From Pseudomonadota bacterium (GTDB taxonomy: Bacteria > Pseudomonadota > Gammaproteobacteria > Burkholderiales > Burkholderiaceae_E): a stretch of DNA of 33,729 bases. The notes beneath the pieces were generated by a model that did no database searches, was not told where the DNA came from, and saw nothing but the letters and a program-made list of their open reading frames with translations. The stretch spans positions 1 through 33,729 of the forward strand of contig JAEWGX010000137.1 in NCBI GenBank assembly GCA_023388075.1, in the 5' to 3' direction. Position numbers and translations under genes: made by a program. Below, in pieces: positions 18,985-26,496 of the stretch; position 1 is the stretch's first letter; every line of letters starts with the position of its first letter.

Positions 18985-20433
18985 TCAGGAAGGTGGCGGC
19001 ACCGGCAATGGCGGCAGCACCGCCTCGATCGCGGCGGCGAGTGCGAGCAGGCGTCGGTCGCTGCCGGCGGGTCCGTCCAGCTCGACGCCGACCGGCAGGC
19101 GCGTCGACGTGAGGCCGGCCGGCAGGCTGATTCCCGGGATCCCGGCATTGCTGCCGGGGTCGGTGTTGCGGATGAACGTGAAGAACGTCGGGACCTGCGC
19201 CCGGTTCAGCTCTACCGTCAGGTCGTCGCCGATCGGCCGGGCAGGCAGGATCGCCGTCGGAAACACCATCGCCTCCAGCCGGTTGTCGGCGAAGTAGGCG
19301 GCGTAGGCGGCCTGGAGGCGCACCCGGGCGGCAAGCGCCGCCTCGTAGGCTTCCCGCGTGACCGCGTCGTCGCCGAGCTGCGAGCCGACCACGCCGGCCA
19401 CGTCCGGGCTGCCGATTCCCGCCGCCACCTCGGCCAAGGTCATCGGATAGCCGGCCGCCTCCAGATAGGCGGGCAGGTCCTGCTGCAGCTCGTAGAGCGC
19501 GACCGGGAAGCCCACCGCTTCGTTGAGCTCCTTCAGGCCTGGCACCTCCGCCTCCACCAGCACCACGCCGGCCTCGCGTAACCGGTGCAGGGTATCCTGC
19601 ATCACCGCCGTCACCTCGGGGTCCGCGCCATCGTGGAAATAGCGCAGGGGCAGGCCGAGCCGCAAGCCGCGCAGGGAGGGGAGCGGGTCGGCCGCGGGAG
19701 CACCCGGCGCCTCGCCGGCCATGATCGCGTCGAAGAGCCGGATGTCGGCCATGCTGCGCGCGATCGGGCCGGGGGTGTCACGGGTATGCGAGATCGGCAC
19801 GATGCCTGCGCCGGGGTACCGCCCCGTGGTCGGACGGAAGCCGAGCACCCCGCAGAGGGCGGCCGGAAGCCGGACCGACGCGCCGGTGTCGGTGCCGATC
19901 GCTGCCGGCACCATCCGGGCGGCGACCGCGGCGGCCGAGCCCCCGCTGCTGCCTCCCGGGATCATGCGCGGATCATGGGGGTTGCGTACCGCGCCGGTGA
20001 CGGCGTTGTTGCAGGTGATGCCGAAGGCCAGCTCGTGCATGTTCGCCTTGCCGGCGAGGAGAGCGCCGGCATCGAACAGCGCCTGCGCGATGGGCGCGTT
20101 CCGGCGCGGCCGACGACCCTGCAACGCGCCGGTGCACGCGGTGGTCGGCAACTCGGTGGTGTCGATGCTGTCCTTGAGCGCGACCGGAATGCCCGCGAGC
20201 GCGAGCGCCGGGTCCCGGGCCAGGCCCTTCGTGTCGGCATCCTCGGCTGCGGCGAGCAGCGCGTCGGGATCGGTCGCGTTCAGCGCGTTCAGGCTGCGCG
20301 CCGCCTGCGCGCGCGAGAGCAGCGCCTGCGCATAGTCGCGGCAACTGAAGTCGCCGCGGGCGAGCGCCTGGCGTGCCTCGGTGACGGTGAGATCGTGAAG
20401 CGGGCGATCGCCGCCGCGGTCGTCTTGCTGCAT
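18985..20433 (-). CDS. Amidase signature family hydrolase
   Basis: This 482-aa hydrolase carries the Ser-cisSer-Lys triad of the amidase signature family: Lys87 in PVALKDSID, the cis-Ser in PGGSSGGSAAA (162/163), and the nucleophile Ser186 in GTDTGASVRLPA. It hydrolyses a C-N amide bond to a carboxylate and ammonia. The overall form is nearest to mandelamide or indoleacetamide hydrolase types, but the substrate is not fixed by sequence. No signal peptide is seen, so it should be cytoplasmic, acting on imported amide. The ATG at 20433 has a strong GAGGGAGGA Shine-Dalgarno; an in-frame ATG at 20526 would run through the intergenic dyad. It heads the five-gene operon and is divergent from the LuxR-type regulator. 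Confidence 0.93.
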   Translation of the reverse strand: MQQDDRGGDRPLHDLTVTEARQALARGDFSCRDYAQALLSRAQAARSLNALNATDPDALLAAAEDADTKGLARDPALALAGIPVALKDSIDTTELPTTACTGALQGRRPRRNAPIAQALFDAGALLAGKANMHELAFGITCNNAVTGAVRNPHDPRMIPGGSSGGSAAAVAARMVPAAIGTDTGASVRLPAALCGVLGFRPTTGRYPGAGIVPISHTRDTPGPIARSMADIRLFDAIMAGEAPGAPAADPLPSLRGLRLGLPLRYFHDGADPEVTAVMQDTLHRLREAGVVLVEAEVPGLKELNEAVGFPVALYELQQDLPAYLEAAGYPMTLAEVAAGIGSPDVAGVVGSQLGDDAVTREAYEAALAARVRLQAAYAAYFADNRLEAMVFPTAILPARPIGDDLTVELNRAQVPTFFTFIRNTDPGSNAGIPGISLPAGLTSTRLPVGVELDGPAGSDRRLLALAAAIEAVLPPLPVPPPS

Positions 20434-20517
20434 GACAGTCCTCCCTCGGACGCCCCGGGAATACGAGCCGCGGACCGGGACGCATCGCGCAGCATGCAAC
20501 CAGCCGGCGCGCAGTAA

Positions 20518-20537
20518 CATCCTCACGATTGAGGATG
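20518..20537. promoter_or_regulatory. 20-bp perfect dyad, candidate LuxR-type operator
   Basis: CATCCTCA (20518-20525), CGAT, TGAGGATG (20530-20537) form a perfect dyad with 8-bp arms in the 140-base spacer between the amidase operon and the LuxR-type regulator. Twenty base pairs is the size of classical lux boxes. It ends 36 bases upstream of the regulator ATG and about 85 bases upstream of the amidase ATG, a position suited to control of both directions. Confidence 0.55.
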
Positions 20538-20573
20538 GGTCGGGGGTGTCTCCGGGCCCGGGGGGAGACCGCG

Positions 20574-21440
20574 ATGTACCTGTCGGCTGCCAAGGCGAGG
20601 CTGTTGTCGGAAGTGATGGTGACGCTCGCGGAGCCGCACGAGGAGGCGCAGATACGGCAGCGCATCGGCGAGCAGCTCCTCGGCCTGCTCGAGGCCGACC
20701 ACTATGCGTCCTACGTCTGGAACGACGAGGCCGGCATCTTCATGGACCGGGTCGCGCTCAACATGTGCCCGCGCAACCTGAGCGCGTACGAGGCCTACTA
20801 CCAGTACCACGATCCGATCACGTCGCTGCTGCAGCAGCGACGCGGCCCCACCCTGGTCGGCCAGGTCATGCCGCAGTCCGAGCTGGTGCGCACGGAGTTC
20901 TTCAACGACTTCCTCTACCGGGACGGGCTCTACTGGGGCGTCAACCTCTACGCCTGGGATGGCGATCGCAACATCGGGGACATGCGCATCTGGCGGGGGC
21001 GACGGCGCGACAACTTCGACGCCGAGTCGGTCGGCATCCTGGAGCTGATCCGGCCGGCATTCACCGCGGCGCTGAAGCGGGCACGCAAGGCGAGCGCGCT
21101 GCGGGCCGCGCCGGACCGGCTGACGAACGTCCCGGCCGGGTCGCGAGAAGCGAGCGCCTGCCTACCCGCTCCGGGATGGAGCGTGCCCGCCGAAGAGAGT
21201 GCGCCCACCAGCAGGCTCCTGAGCGGGCGGGAGGCAGAGGTCGCGCGCCTGGCGGCGATAGGCTGGCCGGACAAGGCGATTGCCCGGCGGCTCGGCATCG
21301 GCTTCACGACGGTTCGCACGCACCTGGGCCATGCGTTCCGCAAGCTCGGGGTGCAGAACCGGGTGCAGCTCGCCTCCTGCCTGGCGGGCGCGCCGGCAGG
21401 ACCCCGCCGCGCACCGCCGGACCGTCGCGCTACTTCCTGA
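20574..21440 (+). CDS. LuxR-type transcriptional regulator
   Basis: This 288-aa regulator has a C-terminal LuxR/GerE helix-turn-helix at about residues 213-270 (LLSGREAEVARLAAIGW, AIARRLGIGFTTVRTHL, AFRKLGVQNRVQ). Residues 1-170 form a sensor-like domain of probable GAF/PAS-type fold; YHDPITSLL at 78-86 recalls the Y-x-x-D-P element of ligand-binding LuxR proteins, but the acyl-homoserine-lactone pocket cannot be confirmed. A Pro/Ala-rich linker lies between. No phosphoacceptor receiver domain is seen and no luxI gene is present. The ATG at 20574 follows GGGGGAGA. It is divergent from the amidase operon, its likely target, and overlaps the convergent hydrolase gene by 11 bases. Confidence 0.88.
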   Translation: MYLSAAKARLLSEVMVTLAEPHEEAQIRQRIGEQLLGLLEADHYASYVWNDEAGIFMDRVALNMCPRNLSAYEAYYQYHDPITSLLQQRRGPTLVGQVMPQSELVRTEFFNDFLYRDGLYWGVNLYAWDGDRNIGDMRIWRGRRRDNFDAESVGILELIRPAFTAALKRARKASALRAAPDRLTNVPAGSREASACLPAPGWSVPAEESAPTSRLLSGREAEVARLAAIGWPDKAIARRLGIGFTTVRTHLGHAFRKLGVQNRVQLASCLAGAPAGPRRAPPDRRATS

Positions 21441-22239
21441 GCACGTCGGCCAGGAACTTCGAAGCCTCGGCCTTCGCCTGCCGATCCACCTCCGGATGGT
21501 AGGCAAGCGGCAGGTTGAACTGCTTGCCCTTCGCGGTCGCGTCCGGGTTGGTGAAGGCGTGCACCGCGTCCGGGTAGCTGACGTAGCGGTAGTCCACCTT
21601 GGCCGCGTCCATCTCCTGCTTGAAGGCATCCACCGTCTCGGGCTTGATGAAGGGATCGGCCTCCCCGTTCAGCACCAGCACCTTGGCGCCGACCTTTCCG
21701 CCTTCGGCCTTCGGCCCGGCGGGAGGCAGCCCGGCATGGAACGCGGCGACGCCAGCCAGGTCCGATCCGGAGCGGGCCATGTCGAGCACCACCGAGCCGC
21801 CGAAGCAGAAGCCGACCGCCGCCACGCGCCCGCCGTCGACCGTGGCATGCTGCCTGAGCGATTGCAGCGCGGCGTCGAAGCGCGAGACCATGACCCGCGG
21901 ATCCTTGCGCACGCTGCCCGCCAGCGCGCCGGCATCCTTGGGGTTGTCCGCCGTCCTGGCGTCGCCGTACATGTCGGCCACGAACGCGGTGTAGCCCTCG
22001 CGCGCGAGCTTGCGCGCTTCCTCGCGGACGTGGTCGGTGATGCCCCACCATTCGTGCACCACGACCACGCCGGGACGCTTCGCCTGGACGGCGTCGTCGT
22101 ACACGACGAAACCCTTCATCGTCGTGCCGGCGGTAGAGTAGGTGACCGGCTCTTCCTTGATCGCCGCCTGGCCCGCGCCGAGCGTCAGCGCGAGTGCGGC
22201 GCCCGTGATCCAGCGGTGTATGCCTTCGATCCGAAGCAT
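21430..22239 (-). CDS. Dienelactone hydrolase family protein, exported
   Basis: This 269-aa alpha/beta hydrolase has a Sec signal peptide (ITGAALALTLGAGQAA, cleavage near 26) and the dienelactone hydrolase triad: Cys145 in GFCFGGSV, Asp195 in NGEADPF and His227 in AVHAFTN. Other family marks are VVVVHEWWGI and VADMYGDA. Dienelactone hydrolase opens the lactone ring in chlorocatechol breakdown; exported members have broader, mostly unknown ester substrates. It follows dctM by 62 bases in the same direction and may share the TRAP transcript. Its 3' end overlaps the LuxR-type gene from the other strand by 11 bases. Confidence 0.92.
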   Translation of the reverse strand: MLRIEGIHRWITGAALALTLGAGQAAIKEEPVTYSTAGTTMKGFVVYDDAVQAKRPGVVVVHEWWGITDHVREEARKLAREGYTAFVADMYGDARTADNPKDAGALAGSVRKDPRVMVSRFDAALQSLRQHATVDGGRVAAVGFCFGGSVVLDMARSGSDLAGVAAFHAGLPPAGPKAEGGKVGAKVLVLNGEADPFIKPETVDAFKQEMDAAKVDYRYVSYPDAVHAFTNPDATAKGKQFNLPLAYHPEVDRQAKAEASKFLADVLRK

Positions 22240-22301
22240 GCTTGTCCTCCTTGGAGCTGGACTGGAACCCGACCCGCGCCGATCCTAGCACGGGCCAGGC
22301 C

Positions 22302-23786
22302 TCATTGGCCCTTGCCCGACGAAGGTGCCGGCGACGGGCCGATGCCCATGTCTGCGGCGGGCGATGGACCGATGCCCATGTCCCCGGCGGGCGACGGACC
22401 GATACCGGCGTCTCCCCCGGGCGAGGGCCCCAGTCCGGCCGGCGGCGCCGCGCGAGGCGCCGCGGAGGGCCCGGTCGGGACGCCGACTCCGGCCGCGGGC
22501 AGCTCCGGCTTGGCGTACATGGCGTCGCGCAGGACGAGGCTCATCGACGGCACGTAGGTGAGCACCAGCAGGCAGGCCATGATGACCAGCACGAAGGAGA
22601 GCAGGTGGCCGATGATGTGGTTGAGCGAGATGCGCGCCACGGCGCAGGCGGCAAACAGGTTGACCCCGAACGGCGGCGTGATCATCCCCAGCGCGAGGTT
22701 CACCACCATGATGATGCCGAGGTGCACCGGGTCGATGCCGAAGTGCATCGCGACCGGCGCGAGGATCGGCGCGAGCACGATGATCGCGGCCGAGGTCTCG
22801 ATGAACATGCCGATCACGAACAGCGCGGCGTTGATGCCCAGGAGGAACCAGGCGGGTGTCTGCAGCACCTCGGTGAGCCACGCGCCGAGCGCCTCCGGCA
22901 CGCCGGCCCGGGTGATCAGGTAGGCGAAGACGCCCGCGTTCGCGATGATGAACATGATCACCGCGCTCGACATCACCGACTTGCGCAGGATCGCCGGAAT
23001 GTCGCGCGGCTTGAGCTCGCGGTGCAGGAACATGCCGACCAGCAACGCGTAGAGCACCGCCACGGCGGCGGCCTCGGTCGGCGTGAAGATACCGCCATAG
23101 ATGCCGCCCAGGACGACCACCGGCATCAGCAGCGCCCAGCCGGCGTTGGCCGACGCTCGCAGCAGCGGCGAGCGGCCGACGCCGTCGTTCAGTCCCCAGC
23201 CCTTGATGCGGCAATAGACATGCACGAACAGCATCAGCGTTGAGCCGATGAAGAGCCCTGGCACGACGCCGGCGATGAAGAGCTCGCCGATCGATACTTC
23301 GGCGGCCACACCGAAGAGGATCATCGGGATGGAAGGAGGGATGACGACGCCCAGCTCCGCCGAGGTGGCCTGCAGCGCCGCCGCGTAGGTGACCGGATAG
23401 CCCTGGCGGACCAGCGCCGGGATCAGGATCGCGCCGATCGCGAAGGTCGTCGCCACCGACGAGCCCGACACCGCGGCGAAGATCATGCAGGTCAGCACGC
23501 AGGTCATCGGCAGACCGCCCTGGATGCCGCCCACCAGGGACCGTGCGAAATTCACCAGCCGCTGGGAGATGCCGCCGGTTTCCATCAGGTTGCCGGCCAG
23601 GATGAAGAAGGGAATGGCCGCGAGCGGGAACTTGTCCAGCGCACTGAACATCTCCTTCGGCACGAGGACCATTCCGCGCGGATCGGAGACGGCCAGGCCG
23701 AGCGAGGCCGCGAGTCCGATCGAAACCGCTACCGAGATGCTGAATGCGAAGCACACCAGCATCGTGACGAGCATGGCAAACGACAT
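22302..23786 (-). CDS. TRAP transporter large permease (DctM-like) with repetitive C-terminal tail
   Basis: This is the large membrane subunit of a sodium-coupled TRAP uptake system, which moves organic acids in the inner membrane. Residues 1-430 form the usual DctM core with many helices, including FFILAGNLMETGGISQRLVNF, VSGSSVATTFAIGAILIPAL, ELGVVIPPSIPMILFGV and LGMITPPFGVNLF. The last 62 residues are an added Pro/Gly/Ser/Ala tail with near-repeats GIGPSPAGDM and GIGPSPAADM, taking the length to 494 aa against about 430 usually. The ATG at 23786 follows GGGGA and lies 9 bases after the dctQ stop. The substrate is unknown; the nearby hut genes are one hint. Confidence 0.94.
   Translation of the reverse strand: MSFAMLVTMLVCFAFSISVAVSIGLAASLGLAVSDPRGMVLVPKEMFSALDKFPLAAIPFFILAGNLMETGGISQRLVNFARSLVGGIQGGLPMTCVLTCMIFAAVSGSSVATTFAIGAILIPALVRQGYPVTYAAALQATSAELGVVIPPSIPMILFGVAAEVSIGELFIAGVVPGLFIGSTLMLFVHVYCRIKGWGLNDGVGRSPLLRASANAGWALLMPVVVLGGIYGGIFTPTEAAAVAVLYALLVGMFLHRELKPRDIPAILRKSVMSSAVIMFIIANAGVFAYLITRAGVPEALGAWLTEVLQTPAWFLLGINAALFVIGMFIETSAAIIVLAPILAPVAMHFGIDPVHLGIIMVVNLALGMITPPFGVNLFAACAVARISLNHIIGHLLSFVLVIMACLLVLTYVPSMSLVLRDAMYAKPELPAAGVGVPTGPSAAPRAAPPAGLGPSPGGDAGIGPSPAGDMGIGPSPAADMGIGPSPAPSSGKGQ
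22331..22450. repeat. 30-bp tandem repeat, about 3.7 copies, inside dctM
   Basis: Units start at 22331, 22361, 22391 and 22421 (partial). The first three share gcgaYggRccgat at the left end of each unit, with later positions more diverged. The period of exactly 30 bases keeps the dctM frame and encodes a 10-residue Pro/Gly motif. In-frame divergence suggests expansion by slippage or recombination under selection for coding. Confidence 0.9.
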
Positions 23787-23795
23787 GGATGTCCC

Positions 23796-24290
23796 CTACT
23801 GGGCGGTGTCGAGTTGCTCGTCGATCGGGTCGAACTGATGGGCGACCACGCCGAGGATGCAGATGAAGGCGCCCACCGGGATCGCCGCGTAGGCCCATCC
23901 CATCGAGAGGAAGTCCAGGCTCGCCCAGGTCTGGAAGCGGATGCGCCAGACCAGGTCGATGCCGTACCAGATGAGGATGCCGAGCAGCGTGACCGAGGCG
24001 ATGGTGATGGTGCTCTGCACCACGGTTCGCCACCAGCCGCGCGCGGACCTGACCATCAGATCCACGGAGATCATCGCGCCGTGGCGGAAGGCGACGCCTG
24101 CGCCCAGCATCACCATCCAGATCAGCAGGCGGCGCATGAGCTCCTCGGTCCAGGTGGACGGCTGCTCGAGGATGAAGCGGGTGCCAACCTGCCAGATCCC
24201 AAGGACGGAGACGATGGCGAGCAGCAGGCACGCCACGAAGGTGGCGGCGCCGGTTACCTGTCGATCCAGCGCCAGCACGAATTTCCTCAT
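23796..24290 (-). CDS. TRAP transporter small permease (DctQ-like)
   Basis: This 164-aa inner-membrane protein has four hydrophobic segments (about 17-37, 50-70, 90-112 and 128-148) and the DctQ pattern TWTEELMRRLLIWMVMLGAG followed by AFRHGAMISVDLMV. It links the DctP binding protein to the DctM permease. The ATG at 24290 was chosen because MRKFVLALDRQV matches a typical start; an in-frame ATG at 24359 would read through intergenic hairpins. It follows dctP after a 183-base, hairpin-rich spacer, and dctM comes 9 bases downstream. Confidence 0.93.
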   Translation of the reverse strand: MRKFVLALDRQVTGAATFVACLLLAIVSVLGIWQVGTRFILEQPSTWTEELMRRLLIWMVMLGAGVAFRHGAMISVDLMVRSARGWWRTVVQSTITIASVTLLGILIWYGIDLVWRIRFQTWASLDFLSMGWAYAAIPVGAFICILGVVAHQFDPIDEQLDTAQ

Positions 24291-24312
24291 TTCTCGGACT
24301 CCGGCTATGACA

Positions 24313-24338
24313 CGGCCGCCGCGCCGGGGCGGCGGCCG
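24313..24338 (-). other. Strong hairpin just upstream of dctQ
   Basis: CGGCCGCCGC (24313-24322) and GCGGCGGCCG (24329-24338) form a perfect 10-bp GC stem with a 6-base loop, ending 22 bases before the dctQ ATG. There is no T run. In the dctP-dctQ message it could block 3' exonucleases or limit ribosome loading on dctQ. Confidence 0.6.
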
Positions 24339-24381
24339 CGGAGGCGGCACGCGATGCATCGCGCCGCCTTGGGCCCTGGAA

Positions 24382-24400
24382 GCCGGGGTGCTTCCCCGGC
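24382..24400 (-). other. Second hairpin in the dctP-dctQ spacer
   Basis: GCCGGGG (24382-24388) and CCCCGGC (24394-24400) form a perfect 7-bp stem around TGCTT (plus-strand reading). It lies between the other two hairpins of this 183-base spacer. Confidence 0.55.
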
Positions 24401-24424
24401 CACCCGGGAGCAGGCTGCTACCTG

Positions 24425-24445
24425 GGCCCCTGGGGTCGAGGGGCC
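24425..24445 (-). other. Third hairpin, nearest the dctP stop
   Basis: GGCCCCT (24425-24431) and AGGGGCC (24439-24445) form a perfect 7-bp stem with a 7-base loop about 28 bases after the dctP stop. On the transcript it is the first of three structures met after dctP. Confidence 0.55.
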
Positions 24446-24473
24446 GCGACGGCGTCCCCTCCCAGGCGCCTGC

Positions 24474-25466
24474 CTACTTGACGGCCTGGATGGCGCGGAT
24501 GTTGTCCGCACCGAACTCCTTCGCGTAGCCGGCGTAGGCCGGGGCGATCGCCTTGCGGAAGGCGCCGCCGTCGACCTTCTCCGTCACCTCCACGCCTTCC
24601 TTGCGCAGCAGCTCGATGCCGCGCGCCTCGTCGTCGTTGACGCGCTTGCGCATGGCGGCCGCCCCTGCCTTGGCCGCATCGAGGAAGGCTTTCTTGTCGG
24701 CATCGGAGAGCTTGTTGAAGGCGCCCGGGTTCATGATGATGGTCGCTGGGGAGTACACGTGACCGGTCAGCGACAGGTACTTCTGGACCTGGGCGAACTT
24801 GGCCGAGAGGATCACCGGAATCGGGTTCTCCTGGCCGTCGACGGTGCCTTGCTGCAGGGCCGTGAACAGCTCGGTGAACGCCATGGGCGTGGGCAGGATG
24901 CCGAACGACTTGTAGCCGTCCATGTGCACCTTGTTCTCCATGGTGCGCATCTTGAGACCGGAGGCGTCCTGCGGCGTCTTGATCGCCCGCTTGCTGTTGG
25001 TCATGTGCCGGAAGCCGTTCTCGCCCCACACCAGTCCCACCAGTCCCTTCGACTGGAACTTCTGCAGGATGTCCTGCCCGATCTTGCCGTCCAGCACTTT
25101 GCGCGCGTGGTCGTAGTCACGGAAGAGGAACGGGATGTCGAAGATCTTGACCTCCGGCACGAAGTTCCCAAGCGGACCGGAAGAGGTGGTGACCAGGTCG
25201 AGGGTGCCGAGCTGGACCGCCTCGATCATCTCGCGTTCGCCGCCGAGCGATCCGTTCGGAAACTCCTGGCACTTGTAGCGGCCCTGCGTGTTCTTCTCGA
25301 TGTCGGCGCAGAAGACACCGGTGCCGACGCCGTAGTGCGAATCCTTGGATACGGCGTAGCCGGCCTTCAGCACTGTCTGTGCCGACGCAGCGCCCGCGAT
25401 CGCGAGCGACGCGCCGATCAGGCTCGCCTTGAGCAGGGAGGACAGCGGAACTTGCCTGGAACTCAT
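24474..25466 (-). CDS. TRAP transporter substrate-binding protein (DctP-like)
   Basis: This 330-aa periplasmic solute receptor has a Sec signal (SLLKASLIGASLAIAGAASAQ, cleavage near 30) and the DctP fold. Visible marks are FPNGSLGGEREMIEAVQLGTLDL, the conserved FDIPFLFRDYDHA, the Arg-containing ligand site in LKMRTMENKVH (this Arg binds the substrate carboxylate in the family), and the FTALQQGTVDGQENP segment. The ligand is therefore probably a carboxylate, but which one is not clear. The ATG at 25466 follows AGGAGA; a frame ATG at 25511 lacks it. It leads the dctPQM set and lies 115 bases after hutG in the same direction. Confidence 0.94.
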   Translation of the reverse strand: MSSRQVPLSSLLKASLIGASLAIAGAASAQTVLKAGYAVSKDSHYGVGTGVFCADIEKNTQGRYKCQEFPNGSLGGEREMIEAVQLGTLDLVTTSSGPLGNFVPEVKIFDIPFLFRDYDHARKVLDGKIGQDILQKFQSKGLVGLVWGENGFRHMTNSKRAIKTPQDASGLKMRTMENKVHMDGYKSFGILPTPMAFTELFTALQQGTVDGQENPIPVILSAKFAQVQKYLSLTGHVYSPATIIMNPGAFNKLSDADKKAFLDAAKAGAAAMRKRVNDDEARGIELLRKEGVEVTEKVDGGAFRKAIAPAYAGYAKEFGADNIRAIQAVK

Positions 25467-25581
25467 CGGATAGTCTCCTGGTGTGAAGTCATGCGCGGTG
25501 CGCTGGAACACGGCTCCCCGCGGACGAGAAGCGATCGGTTGGGCGGCTCGCCTCGCGGGCCAGCGCGCCGAGGTCGGGATA

Positions 25582-26430
25582 TTACCGCTCGGCAGGCTCC
25601 CTTCCGGGACCGGGCCAGGCTGCCGCTGCCGCGAGGCACTGCCGAAGGAGCGGCGAGAGCCGCTCGCAGAGATCCGGTCGCAGCCTGAACGGCGCCTGCT
25701 CCTCCATGTAGGTGCGCTGGGTCATCTCGAGCTGCACCGCGTGGATGCCGGCGGCCGGGTTGCCGAAGCTGCGGGTGATATAGCCGCCCTTGAAGCGTCC
25801 GTCGAGGACCCACGTGTATTGCTGCTGCCGCGCCACCGGCTCGAGCACGGCCGCGATGAGGCCGGGATCGCAGCTTCGGCCGTCGGCGGTGCCGAAGTTG
25901 AGGTCGTTCAGGCGGCCGCTGAAGAATCGCGGCAGCTCCGAGGCGATCGAGTGCGCGTCCCAGAGGACGACGTGCTCGTGCAGGCGCCGCAGGCGCGCGA
26001 GCTCCGCGGCGAGCGCCTCGTGGTAGGGGCGCCAGTAGGCGTCGAGCCGGCGGGTTCGTTCGGCTGCATCCGGTGGTTCCCCGCGGTAGACGGGCTCGCG
26101 TCGGAAGGTGTCGACGGGCAGCAGGCCGGTCGTGTCCTGGCCCGGATACAGGCTCTCGTCGTCCGGCGGACGGTTGAGGTCGATCACCAGGCGGGAACAG
26201 CGCGCGACCAGGATGGTCGCGTCCAGCCCTTCCAGGTCATAGACGAGCGGCAGGTGCCAGTCGGTATCGGCGAGCTGCAGGGCCTCGGGCGTCATGCCGG
26301 CGGCGAGCGCCGAAGGAATTTCGGTCCCGACGTGCGGCATCGAGACCACCAGCCTGCTGTTGCCGCGACGGCACCGGAAGACCTGCGGCTCGGACGCCGA
26401 GGCGCCGACCGAGCCCGTAGGTTGCTGCAT
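25582..26430 (-). CDS. hutG: N-formylglutamate deformylase (HutG)
   Basis: HutG hydrolyses N-formyl-L-glutamate to glutamate and formate, the last step of the five-step histidine route. The 282-aa protein shows LVVSMPHVGTEIP with a metal His, LADTDWHLP, RLVIDLNRPP, LWDAHSIASELPRFF, DLNFGT and the C-terminal GGYITRSFGNP followed by HAVQLEMTQRTYM. All are marks of the zinc-dependent N-formylglutamate amidohydrolase family. The ATG at 26430 was chosen because upstream frame sequence has no likeness to the family. It lies 66 bases after the AhpD-like gene and downstream of hutU on the same strand. Confidence 0.95.
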   Translation of the reverse strand: MQQPTGSVGASASEPQVFRCRRGNSRLVVSMPHVGTEIPSALAAGMTPEALQLADTDWHLPLVYDLEGLDATILVARCSRLVIDLNRPPDDESLYPGQDTTGLLPVDTFRREPVYRGEPPDAAERTRRLDAYWRPYHEALAAELARLRRLHEHVVLWDAHSIASELPRFFSGRLNDLNFGTADGRSCDPGLIAAVLEPVARQQQYTWVLDGRFKGGYITRSFGNPAAGIHAVQLEMTQRTYMEEQAPFRLRPDLCERLSPLLRQCLAAAAAWPGPGREPAER

Positions 26431-26496
26431 GATGCCGAGAAGCCTCCAGAGCGTGCCTTGTCCGGGCGATGGTAAGCGCCGGTCCGGCGAGGGCAA

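Noticed and set aside
22331..22450. Possible CRISPR array
   Set aside because: The 30-bp units are contiguous with no spacers and keep a coding frame, so this is a coding tandem repeat.
24291..24359. A longer DctQ starting at 24359
   Set aside because: The added residues are a Pro/Arg/Gly run made by the intergenic hairpin; the family start lies at 24290.
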